Positions 37,703 to 45,525 of a stretch of 64,000 nucleotides of DNA are shown piece after piece. The translations under genes and the position numbers were made by a program. The DNA lies in NCBI RefSeq assembly GCF_014642635.1, contig NZ_BMIQ01000002.1:434001-498000 (forward strand). The letters are read 5' to 3'. The stretch's first letter is position 1; every line of letters starts with the position of its first letter. A model generated the notes under the pieces. The model worked only from the letters and a program-made list of their open reading frames with translations. It was not told where the DNA came from and ran no database searches. The DNA is from Aureimonas endophytica (GTDB lineage: Bacteria > Pseudomonadota > Alphaproteobacteria > Rhizobiales > Rhizobiaceae).

Positions 37703-39078
37703 CGCACGCCTTCCATGGCCGGCTCCCATCCCTCGCGCTCGCCCGCGGCGAGCCGTTCGAAGCCCTGCTTGCGCGGCCCGTCGCCGCCATTGGCGAAACC
37801 GTCGAAGCCGATGCGCGCCATGGTCGCCGGATGGGCGAGCCATTGCCGGACGAGATCGGTGCGGGCATCCGCGAACCAGCCCTGCATCTGCGCCGCCGAA
37901 AGCCCGCCGGCCGCCGGCTCGAAGGTGCCGGCGACGAGCGCGGCGAGACGGGCGTCCTGTTCCGCTTCGCCGAGCGCGCCGAAATCGGCGAGCCCGTCCA
38001 GCGCGGCGCGATAGGCCTCGACATCCGGCGGCAGCGCCGCGAGGCGCCAGCCGTCGCCCTTGCCGGAGGCGAGCCCGGCCTCGACGCGGGCGGCGAGGTC
38101 GATCGCGGCGCCGCCCATGTCCTGCGGCACGGTCCGGGCCGCGACGGCCCGCAGGGTGTCGAGCTGCGCGGTCGTCAGCGCCTTCGGCCGGTAATCGGGA
38201 TCGTCGGCCAGAGCCCGCCGGGCGAGGATCGCACGGCTGCGCGCGCTCACGCGGTCGGAGGCGATCAGCCGGGCGAAATCGGTCGGAATGCGCGGTCCCG
38301 CGCCGGCCTCCCGGCGCCAGAAGCGCAGGATCGCCTCCGCCACCTCGGCGGGCCGCTCCAGCGGCAGGAGATGGCCGGCGCCCTCCAGAACCTCGAACCG
38401 GGCGCGCGGATAGACCGGCCCGTTGACGCGGCGCTGGCCGTCCGGCCCGAGATCGCCGTCTTCCCCGCCCGCGAGGACGAGCGCCGGCAGGTCGAGACGG
38501 CCTGCTTCCGCCGACCAGTCCTCGCGGCTGCCGCGCTCCAGCCAGGCGAGCCAGGCCTCGCGCGTCGTGCGCAGAAGATCGCGGGTCGCCAGCGCCTCGT
38601 GGCGCGGATCGAGCGCGGCGCCGACATTGCCGTCGATGAACTCGCGGGCGGCGGCGGGGTCGAGCGGGCCGGCGCTCGCCCAGCCGAGCATGCGCTCGCG
38701 CCGCGCCTCGTCCATCGGCTCGGGCGAAGGCGGCGAGCCGGCGAGAAGCACGATGCCGGCGAGCCCGAAAAGGCCCGCATCCCCGGCGAGCGCCCGTGCC
38801 GCGACGAGCGTCGCGACCTTGCCGCCCATGCTGTGGCCGGCGAGCAGCCAGCGCGTCGCGCCATGGGCGCGGATCGCGCCGGCGACATGGGCCACCATCT
38901 CGGCCACCGACAGGCCAAGGGCGGCGGGCGCGTCGCCGAAGCCGGGAAGATCGATGCCGACGACCTCGAATTCCGCCTCCAGCCGCGCGCCGACCGCCTC
39001 GATCGCCCGGCGGCTGGAGCCGAGCGCATGGAGATAGAAGAGGACCGGGCGAGGCGGATTGTCGAGACGCTGCAGCAT
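37699..39078 (-). CDS. Fusion of an alpha/beta hydrolase with a gluconate 2-dehydrogenase subunit 3-like domain
   Basis: A 459-residue protein in two parts. Residues about 1-260 form an alpha/beta hydrolase: VLFYLHALGSSRR, nucleophile Ser83 in GHSMGGK, and His236 in GAGHLLPLERP. Residues about 295-455 match the small subunit 3 of membrane gluconate 2-dehydrogenases (LTTAQLDTLRAVAARTVPQD and later LVRQWLAHPATMARIGFDGFANGG). The partner GMC large subunit is encoded immediately after it. The start at 39078 (MLQRLDNPPRP) is chosen because it just precedes the first beta strand. No Tat or Sec signal is visible, unlike standard subunit 3. Confidence 0.75.
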   Translation of the reverse strand: MLQRLDNPPRPVLFYLHALGSSRRAIEAVGARLEAEFEVVGIDLPGFGDAPAALGLSVAEMVAHVAGAIRAHGATRWLLAGHSMGGKVATLVAARALAGDAGLFGLAGIVLLAGSPPSPEPMDEARRERMLGWASAGPLDPAAAREFIDGNVGAALDPRHEALATRDLLRTTREAWLAWLERGSREDWSAEAGRLDLPALVLAGGEDGDLGPDGQRRVNGPVYPRARFEVLEGAGHLLPLERPAEVAEAILRFWRREAGAGPRIPTDFARLIASDRVSARSRAILARRALADDPDYRPKALTTAQLDTLRAVAARTVPQDMGGAAIDLAARVEAGLASGKGDGWRLAALPPDVEAYRAALDGLADFGALGEAEQDARLAALVAGTFEPAAGGLSAAQMQGWFADARTDLVRQWLAHPATMARIGFDGFANGGDGPRKQGFERLAAGEREGWEPAMEGVR

Positions 39079-39400
39079 TCGGACACGCGAGAGGGTGGAT
39101 CGGCTGCCAGCTAAGGTTAGCGGGCGAACTTCGTTCCGCCACGACGTGGAACATTGTGCCGCAAGGGGACGGGACATGGCGCCGCGCGGGCCGGCATCGC
39201 GCCGGTGCTCCACGCTCGGACCAGCCTTACGGCATGCGGGGGGCGGGCCGGGCGAAGATCGGCCCGGCGGTGAGACCACCCGGCGACCGTGGGCAACGCT
39301 GCGCCGGCCTCCTTTGCCGGGTATCTAAGTGTCTGGATTCCAATTACGAATCCTTCAGGCTGGGCCGCTAGTCATTGGATGACAGCAAAGGCTCGCCGCC
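39079..39400. other. Divergent intergenic region between the fusion gene and the molybdopterin-fold gene
   Basis: A 322-base gap. A short inverted repeat, GGATTC-CAATTAC-GAATCC (39335-39353), lies about 50 bases before the plus-strand gene and is the only AT-rich stretch. It may be an operator. Nothing else is recognised. Confidence 0.4.
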
Positions 39401-39925
39401 ATGACTCCAGGTCCTACACGCCGATTCGTCCTTGCCGCCGGTCTCGGGCTCGGCGCCGCCGCCGTCCTGCCCCCGTCCCGCGCCTCGGCGCTGCCGCTTC
39501 CCGGCGCCAAGCCGATCCTGCGCATCGGCGGCCGCATCGCCACCCGCAATGAGGGCGAGGAGGCGGTCTTCGATCTGGCGATGCTGGAGGGCCTCGGCAC
39601 CCGGCGCCTCGTCACCTCGACGCCCTGGACGCAAGGAGTGATGCAATGGGACGGCGTGCCGCTCGCCACCTTGATGGCGGCGGTCGGGGCGGAGGGAACC
39701 ACCATCCGCGCGACGGCGCTGAACGACTATGTCGCGGACGTGCCGATGGCCGGCCTCGCCGAGGACGGCGTTATCCTGGCCAGCCGGCGGGAAGGCAAGC
39801 CGATGCCCGTCAGCGACAAGGGGCCGCTCTTCATCCTCTATCCCTTCGACGACGACCGGCGCCTCCAGCAGCAGAGCTACTACATGCGCTGCGCCTGGCA
39901 GATCGCCCGCCTCGACATTCTCTGA
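39401..39925 (+). CDS. Periplasmic molybdopterin-binding-fold (SUOX-like) protein, degenerate
   Basis: A 174-residue exported protein. The N-terminus MTPGPTRRFVLAAGLGLGAAAVLPPSRASA has a twin-arginine motif and a cleavage site after ASA. The rest matches the oxidoreductase molybdopterin-binding domain (DLAMLEGLGTRRLVTSTPWTQGVMQWDGVPLATLM, LNDYVADVPM). The only cysteine is near the C-terminus (YYMRCAW), so the usual Mo-ligand cysteine is absent and catalysis is unlikely. It is followed 8 bases later by a GGDEF-EAL gene and probably serves as a periplasmic sensor for it. Confidence 0.75.
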   Translation: MTPGPTRRFVLAAGLGLGAAAVLPPSRASALPLPGAKPILRIGGRIATRNEGEEAVFDLAMLEGLGTRRLVTSTPWTQGVMQWDGVPLATLMAAVGAEGTTIRATALNDYVADVPMAGLAEDGVILASRREGKPMPVSDKGPLFILYPFDDDRRLQQQSYYMRCAWQIARLDIL

Positions 39926-39933
39926 CCGCGACG

Positions 39934-41883
39934 ATGCCGCAGCGGGAGGATCGCTGGGAGATTCCGCTTCTCGTCCTGACGGCCGGGCTCGGCCTCGCGG
40001 CGATCTGGATGCTCTTCGCCAGCGTTCACTACATGCAGCGCATCTCGCGCTCGGCCGAGAACAACGTCGTCTACGAGGTGCTGACGACGGCGCCGGAACT
40101 CGCGCGGCTCCAGGCGGCGCTCGCCCAGCGCTTCCTGCCGGGCTCGCAGGTCGGCGACGACGATGTCGCGCTGCGCTTCCAGATCCTCCAGAACCGGACG
40201 GACCTTCTCGCCAATCGCGAATCCAGCCGCGTGCGCGGCGACACGCCTGAAGCGCTGCTCCTGATCGATCAGATCCGCCGGGTCGTCGCCGAGGTGACGC
40301 CGCGCATGGAGGCGCTCCGCTCGGCGGGAGACGCGACGGCGGTGCTGCATGCCTTCGAGCCGCTGAACGCCAAGGCGGCGCGGCTCGCGGCCCTCACCAC
40401 CTCCGCCACCGCCGACCGCATCGCGACCAACGAGGGCAAGCTGCGGGACATCTTCTGGCTCCTGCTGCTGGAGATCGCCGGGCTTCTCGCCTGCGGGCTG
40501 ACGCTCGTCACGCTGCTGCGCCGGGCGCGGCGGCGCTCGCGCGATCTCGCCGAGAAGGACACGCTGACCGGGCTCGCCAGCCGCCTGTCCTTCAACGCCG
40601 TCCTCGCCACCGAATTCGAGCGGCGGCGCGGGCCGGGCCGGCTCGCCGTGCTGATGTTCGATCTCGACCACTTCAAGCATGTGAACGACACGCTGGGCCA
40701 TGCGGCGGGCGACCGGCTGCTCGTCGCCGTGGCCGAACGCCTGCGGCCGGCGCTCGCCGACGCGGCGCTCTTCGCCCGGCTGAGCGGCGACGAATTCGCC
40801 GCGATCTTCCTGAGCGACGGCGCCGAAGGAGAAGCGGAACGGGCGGCGATCCGTATCCTCGACGCCTTCGTCCCGCCCTTCGAGATCCTGGGCACGACGA
40901 TCTCGGCCTCGGCCAGCATCGGCGTCGCCGCGCTGGAAGGCGGGGAAGGGCAGCCGGAAGAGCTTCTGAAGAATGCCGACCTCGCGCTCTACGACGTGAA
41001 GGCGAACGGCCGCTCCGGCCTGCGGCTCTGCCATGCCGAGCTGAAGCGCGGCTATCTGGCGCGCCAGACGCTGGCCGCCGATCTCGAACATGCCCTGCGG
41101 CGCGAGGAGCTCGGCCTCGCCTTCCAGCCGATCCTCGCCCTGGAAACTTTAGAGACCCGCGGCTTCGAGGCGCTCCTGCGCTGGCATCATCCCGAGCGCG
41201 GCGCCATCTCGCCGGCCGAGTTCATCCCGATCGCCGAGGAAACGCGGCTCATCCTTCCGATCGGCCGCTGGGTGATCGACGAGGCCTGCCGCGTCGCCGC
41301 CGAATGGCCGGAAGAGATCGGCATCGCGGTCAATCTCTCGGCCCGCCAGTTCGCCGATCCGCTGCTGCTGCCCGGCATCACGACGAGTCTTCGGCGCCAC
41401 GGCGTCGCCGCCGGGCGGCTGACGCTGGAAATCACCGAATCCGCCTTAATCCGCGACGACGGCGCCGCGCGGGCCATGCTGGACGAGATGCGGGCGCTCG
41501 GCATGCGGACGGCGCTCGACGATTTCGGCACCGGCTATGCCTCGCTTAGCTATCTGACGCGCTTTCCCTTCGACGTCATCAAGATCGACCAGAGCTTCGT
41601 CCGGGGCTCGGGCCCGCGTTCGAACGACGCCACGATCATCGAGACGATCTGCGATCTGGCGCGGCGGCTCGATCTCGTCATCGTCGCCGAAGGCGTGGAA
41701 ACGGAGGAGCAGCTGGCGATGCTTCGCGCCGCCGGCTGCGACAAGGGGCAGGGCTATCTCTTCGACCGGCCGCTCGGCGAAGCGGCCTCCGCCGCCCGGC
41801 TGGCGGCCGAGCGCCTGAAGGCGACGCGGACCGCGCTGCACGCGTCGGCCTCGGATCAACGGCAGGGCACGGCCGGCCGCTGA
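39934..41883 (+). CDS. Membrane GGDEF-EAL protein (c-di-GMP turnover)
   Basis: A 649-residue protein. Two transmembrane helices (about 11-31 and 173-195) enclose a periplasmic domain of some 140 residues. The GGDEF domain follows (about 205-365) with FDLDHFKHVNDTLGH and an SGDEF variant at 284-288, which still can be active. The EAL domain (about 375-625) has E412-A-L, NLSARQF, EITESAL, DDFGTGYASLSYL, KIDQSFV, EGVET and GQGYLF, all consistent with an active phosphodiesterase. The upstream periplasmic protein is the likely signal input. It makes or degrades cyclic di-GMP. Confidence 0.9.
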   Translation: MPQREDRWEIPLLVLTAGLGLAAIWMLFASVHYMQRISRSAENNVVYEVLTTAPELARLQAALAQRFLPGSQVGDDDVALRFQILQNRTDLLANRESSRVRGDTPEALLLIDQIRRVVAEVTPRMEALRSAGDATAVLHAFEPLNAKAARLAALTTSATADRIATNEGKLRDIFWLLLLEIAGLLACGLTLVTLLRRARRRSRDLAEKDTLTGLASRLSFNAVLATEFERRRGPGRLAVLMFDLDHFKHVNDTLGHAAGDRLLVAVAERLRPALADAALFARLSGDEFAAIFLSDGAEGEAERAAIRILDAFVPPFEILGTTISASASIGVAALEGGEGQPEELLKNADLALYDVKANGRSGLRLCHAELKRGYLARQTLAADLEHALRREELGLAFQPILALETLETRGFEALLRWHHPERGAISPAEFIPIAEETRLILPIGRWVIDEACRVAAEWPEEIGIAVNLSARQFADPLLLPGITTSLRRHGVAAGRLTLEITESALIRDDGAARAMLDEMRALGMRTALDDFGTGYASLSYLTRFPFDVIKIDQSFVRGSGPRSNDATIIETICDLARRLDLVIVAEGVETEEQLAMLRAAGCDKGQGYLFDRPLGEAASAARLAAERLKATRTALHASASDQRQGTAGR

Positions 41884-41904
41884 CGGGCCGGCCGGCGCGC
41901 GGCC

Positions 41905-42882
41905 TCAGAGACGGGCGAGACGCTCCTGTTCCGTCTTGCGGGCGGCCAGCGCCGCCTCCATCGTCACGGCCTCGAAACGCACCGGCTGATGCGGCTGCAA
42001 CTGGCCGATGAGGTCCATGTCGGCGGAGATCACCGTGCCGATCATGAAATAGCCGCCGCCCGACACCGCGTCGCGATGGAGCACGATCGGCTCCGTGCCG
42101 CCCGGCACCTGGATCGAGCCGTAGGGATAGCAGCTGTCGACGATGTTGGAGGGATCGGAGCCGGCGCCGAAGGGTTGCTCGCGCGGCACGAAGTCGAGCT
42201 TGCGCCCGCCCCGGAAACGGTAGCCGATGCGGTCGGCCTCGGGCGCCACCTTCCAGGTGTCCTCGAAGAAGCCGGCCTGGCTCTCCTCCGTGATGCGGTG
42301 CCAGTAGAGACCGGGCAGGGCGCGCAGCACCTGGCCGGTGCCGCCGACCGGGCGGCGAAGCTCGGAAGGCGTGCTGGCGCCCTCCCGGCCCGTTCCGGCC
42401 GCCGCGCCGAGCGGCAGGCGGTCGCCCGCCTTCAGGGCGCGGCCCTCGAAGCCGCCGAGCGCGCCGAGCGCGTAGGTGGAACGCGAGCCCAGCACGTCCG
42501 GCACGTCGATGCCGCCGGCGATCGCCAGATAGGCGCGGGCGCCCGCCTTCAGGAAGCCGAAGGACAGGACCTCGCCCGCCCGGACGCGGAAGGCCGTCCA
42601 GCCCGGCTGCTCGGTGCCGTCCAGCTTCGGCGGCATGTCCGCGCCGGTGACGGCGACGAGCGCGTCGGCCTCGAAGCGCAGTTCCGGGCCGAGAAAGACG
42701 ATCTCCAGCCCCGCCGCGCCGTCCGGATTGCCGACGAGGCGGTTGGCGGCGATCAGCGCGAAGCGATCCATGGCGCCGGAAACCGGCAGGCCGAGATGGT
42801 AGTAGCCCGGCCGGCCGAGATCCTGCACCGTCGTGGCGAGGCCCGGCTTCAGGACCTCGAACATCTGCGCGCTCTCAGCCAT
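41905..42882 (-). CDS. pxpC: PxpC/KipA-like carboxyltransferase-half protein (biotin-dependent carboxyltransferase family)
   Basis: A 325-residue cytoplasmic protein. Family features include FEVLKPGLATTVQDLGRPGYYHLGLPVSGAMD, ALEIVFLGPELRF-like (seen as AAGLEIVFLGPELRFEADALVAVTGAD) and RVMPGPQ-like regions replaced here by LRALPGLYWHRI. ATG 42882 overlaps the PxpB-type gene by 8 bases. In E. coli PxpABC together hydrolyse 5-oxoproline to glutamate. The same fold is one half of the carboxyltransferase domain of urea carboxylase, which is relevant because biotin carboxylase and carrier genes lie in this operon. Confidence 0.85.
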   Translation of the reverse strand: MAESAQMFEVLKPGLATTVQDLGRPGYYHLGLPVSGAMDRFALIAANRLVGNPDGAAGLEIVFLGPELRFEADALVAVTGADMPPKLDGTEQPGWTAFRVRAGEVLSFGFLKAGARAYLAIAGGIDVPDVLGSRSTYALGALGGFEGRALKAGDRLPLGAAAGTGREGASTPSELRRPVGGTGQVLRALPGLYWHRITEESQAGFFEDTWKVAPEADRIGYRFRGGRKLDFVPREQPFGAGSDPSNIVDSCYPYGSIQVPGGTEPIVLHRDAVSGGGYFMIGTVISADMDLIGQLQPHQPVRFEAVTMEAALAARKTEQERLARL

Positions 42883-43744
42883 GCAGCGCCTCCAGGAGCT
42901 TGGCATTGGTGCCTTGGGGATCGGCGAGGAAGGCGTCGAGCGAGAAGCTGACGGGACGGATCTTCGGCTCGTAGCGGCCGGCCTCGACCTCGGCCACCGC
43001 CGCGTCATAGGCGGCGCGGTCGATGACGCGGAATTTGATGATGTCGCCGGGGCGGAAGATCATCAGCTCCTTCAGATAGCCGATCTCGCCCTTCGGATCG
43101 TAGATCGGCATCGGCGTCACGCCGAACATCTGGTAGCCGCCGGCGCCGCGCACCGAATAGATGCAGCCGAAGCAGCCGCCATGGCCGACGGTGAGCTTCG
43201 GCGTGTCGGTGCGGGGCCGCAGATATTTCGGCACCTCGATCTGCTTCTCGCGCTCGACGAGCTGGTAGATGAAGGGCAGGCCGGCGACGAAGCCGACCAT
43301 GGAGACGAACCAGGGCGTGCCGGAATGGGCGGCAATGAACTCGGCGACGCTGCCATAGCCGTTCACCCGCGCCGCATATTCGAGATCGGTCGAGCCCGGG
43401 TCCTGGTGGCGCTCGCGGAAGCGCATCAGCGTCTCGCGCGTCCAGGGATCGTCGTAGAGGACGGGAATCTCGATGATCCGCGTCTCGATCGTCTTGGCGG
43501 CGCCTTCCGCCGCCGCCTCGAACTCCTTCAGCGCCGCGAGCAGCGCGTCCGGCGCGATCACGTCGGGATCGAACTTGATCTGGAAGGAGGCGTTGGCCGG
43601 GCAGATCTCCGTGATGCCGGCAATGCCGCTGTCCCGGACGGCATTCGTCATGGACAGGCTCTTGAAGAAGGCCTCCAGCGACATTTCCTCGTCGACCTCG
43701 ACGAAGATGTGCTCGTCGCCGCCGAATGAGTAGCGCGTCTTCAT
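42875..43744 (-). CDS. pxpB: PxpB/KipI-like carboxyltransferase-half protein
   Basis: A 289-residue protein, longer than the usual roughly 220. The N-terminal half matches KipI/PxpB (YSFGGDEHIFVEVDEEMSLEAFF, SGIAGITEICPANASFQIKFDPDVI). The middle has EFIAAHSGTPWFVSMVGFVAGLPFIYQL, the family's H-S-x-P-x-Y-x-x-x-x-G-F-x-P-G-F block in altered form, and a C-terminal extension of about 50 residues (residues 238-289) is unlike E. coli PxpB. It overlaps the PxpC-type gene by 8 bases and lies 14 bases after the biotin carboxylase gene. Confidence 0.82.
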   Translation of the reverse strand: MKTRYSFGGDEHIFVEVDEEMSLEAFFKSLSMTNAVRDSGIAGITEICPANASFQIKFDPDVIAPDALLAALKEFEAAAEGAAKTIETRIIEIPVLYDDPWTRETLMRFRERHQDPGSTDLEYAARVNGYGSVAEFIAAHSGTPWFVSMVGFVAGLPFIYQLVEREKQIEVPKYLRPRTDTPKLTVGHGGCFGCIYSVRGAGGYQMFGVTPMPIYDPKGEIGYLKELMIFRPGDIIKFRVIDRAAYDAAVAEVEAGRYEPKIRPVSFSLDAFLADPQGTNAKLLEALHG

Positions 43745-43758
43745 CGGTTCTCCCTCGT

Positions 43759-45135
43759 TCAGGCGGATGGGGCGGCGGGTGCCAGCGGATGGGCGGCCAG
43801 CCAATCCTCCAGCCAGCGGGTGTGGAAGGCGCCGGCGCGCACGGCCTCGTCGCCGGCGAGCGCCAGATGCAGGTCGCGCGTCGTCGGCAGGCCCTCGACG
43901 CGCAGTTCGCCGAGCGCGCGGGCGAGCCGCGCGATCGCCGCGCCCCGCGTCTCGTCATGGGCGACGAGCTTGCCGAGCAGGCTGTCGTAGAAGGGCGGTA
44001 CGCCGTAGCCCGGATAGAGCATCGTGTCGAAGCGCACGCCCATGCCGCCCGGCAGTTCGAGGCCCGTCACGGTGCCGGGGCTCGGGCGGAAGTCGGCGAC
44101 GGGGTCCTCGGCGCAGATGCGCGCCTCGACCGCATGGCCGGACAGGCGCACCTCGTCCTGCGCGAGCGTCAGTGCCTCGCCTCCGGCGATGCGGATCATC
44201 CAGCGCACGAGATCGACGCCCGTCACCATTTCCGTCACCGGATGCTCGACCTGGATGCGGGTGTTCATCTCGATGAAGAAGAACTCGCCCGTCGTCTCGT
44301 CGAAGAGATATTCGAGCGTGCCGGCGCCGCGATAGGCGACGCGTTCGGCGAGCCGCACCGCCGAGGCGCAGAGCGCCTGCCGCTGTTCCGGCGACAGGCA
44401 GGCGGCCGGCGCCTCCTCCCAGACCTTCTGGCGGCGGCGCTGGAGCGAGCATTCGCGCTCGAAGAGATGGATGGCGCGTTCCCCGTCGCCGAGGATCTGC
44501 ACCTCGACATGGCGCGCCCGGCCGATGAAGCGTTCGAGATAGAGACCGCCGTCGCCGAAGGCGGCCTTCGCCTCGGCGCTGGCCTGCGGGATGAGCTGGA
44601 GCAGCTCGGCCTCGTCGCGGGCGACGCGGATGCCGCGTCCGCCGCCGCCGGCCGCCGCCTTGATCATCACCGGATAGCCGATCGCGGCCGCCGCCTCGCG
44701 CGCCGCCTCGACGCCCTCGACCGTGCCTTCGCTGCCCGGCACCGTCGGAACGCCCGCCGCCATCGCCTCCTGGCGCGCCCGCGCCTTATCGCCCATGGCG
44801 CGGATCGTCGCCGGCCGCGGGCCGATGAAGACGAGCCCGGCCGCCTCGACCTTCTCGGCGAATTCGGCGTTCTCCGACAGGAAGCCGTAGCCGGGATGCA
44901 CCGCGTCGCAGCCGCTTTCCACGGCGGCGCGCACCATCGCCTCCTTGTTGAGATAGGATTTCGTCGCATGGGCCGGGCCGACGGCGACCGTCTCGTCGGC
45001 GAGCCGCGCCGCCAGCATCGCGCCGTCGGCGGCGCTCACCGCCTGCACCGTGCGGATGCCGAGTTCCCGCGCCGCCCGGATGATCCTGACGGCGATCTCG
45101 CCGCGATTGGCGACGAAGATCTTCGAGAGTCCCAT
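43759..45135 (-). CDS. Biotin carboxylase subunit (AccC-like)
   Basis: A 458-residue ATP-grasp enzyme. It opens with MGLSKIFVANRGEIAVRIIRAARELGI, contains the ATP lid glycine run AAAGGGGRGIRVA, the bicarbonate/biotin region FIEMNTRIQVEHPVTEMVTGVDLV, and ends with a C-terminal domain (DSLLGKLVAHDETRGAAIARLARAL). It carboxylates biotin on the small carrier encoded just upstream (3-base gap). Its operon has PxpB- and PxpC-like proteins but no acetyl-CoA carboxyltransferase, so it is unlikely to be housekeeping AccC. Confidence 0.88.
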   Translation of the reverse strand: MGLSKIFVANRGEIAVRIIRAARELGIRTVQAVSAADGAMLAARLADETVAVGPAHATKSYLNKEAMVRAAVESGCDAVHPGYGFLSENAEFAEKVEAAGLVFIGPRPATIRAMGDKARARQEAMAAGVPTVPGSEGTVEGVEAAREAAAAIGYPVMIKAAAGGGGRGIRVARDEAELLQLIPQASAEAKAAFGDGGLYLERFIGRARHVEVQILGDGERAIHLFERECSLQRRRQKVWEEAPAACLSPEQRQALCASAVRLAERVAYRGAGTLEYLFDETTGEFFFIEMNTRIQVEHPVTEMVTGVDLVRWMIRIAGGEALTLAQDEVRLSGHAVEARICAEDPVADFRPSPGTVTGLELPGGMGVRFDTMLYPGYGVPPFYDSLLGKLVAHDETRGAAIARLARALGELRVEGLPTTRDLHLALAGDEAVRAGAFHTRWLEDWLAAHPLAPAAPSA

Positions 45136-45138
45136 GGC

Positions 45139-45381
45139 TCAGACGTCGAGATCGTAGAGCGGCTGGCCGGCCATCACGGCATCCTCGTTCTCCACATGGA
45201 AGGCGAGGATCGTGCCGGCCTCTTCGGCGAGGATCGGCGTGAAGGACTTCATGACTTCGATCAGGCCGATCGTGTCGCCGACCGCCACCTTGTCGCCTTC
45301 CGACTTGAAGACGGGCTCGCCCGGCGCGGAGGAGCGGTAGAAGGTGCCCGGCAGCGGCGCCTGGATCGTCTTCGCGGTCAT
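45139..45381 (-). CDS. Small biotin carboxyl carrier protein (AccB-like)
   Basis: An 80-residue biotinyl domain. The biotinylated lysine is Lys45 in LIEVMKSFTPILAEE. The N-terminal proline/alanine-rich linker and the thumb typical of E. coli AccB are missing, so it is a minimal carrier. The first residues MTAKTIQAPLPGTFYRSSAPGE are typical of BCCPs in lactam/5-oxoproline clusters. It is the first gene of the minus-strand operon BCCP, biotin carboxylase, PxpB, PxpC, divergent from a LysR regulator. Confidence 0.87.
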   Translation of the reverse strand: MTAKTIQAPLPGTFYRSSAPGEPVFKSEGDKVAVGDTIGLIEVMKSFTPILAEEAGTILAFHVENEDAVMAGQPLYDLDV

Positions 45382-45473
45382 GGGAAACTCGTCGCCCTTT
45401 TGGATTTCGGAACGGTCGGCGGAGAGTTGCAAAGGACGGCCCGCCCGTAAAATCGCAATTTGAAATCCGCCCC

Positions 45474-45491
45474 ATCTGTTTTTCCGATAAT
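45474..45491 (+). promoter_or_regulatory. Shared LysR motif, copy B (ATCTGTTTTTCCGATAAT)
   Basis: Located in the divergent gap between the carrier gene (ATG 45381) and the LysR gene (ATG 45526), the classic place for a LysR operator. The T5 core and the flanking TCTG/CCGA match copies A (30254) and C (46482). Confidence 0.6.
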
Positions 45492-45525
45492 GTTCGCGGC
45501 GAAGCTGCCGAATCGGAGGAACGGA

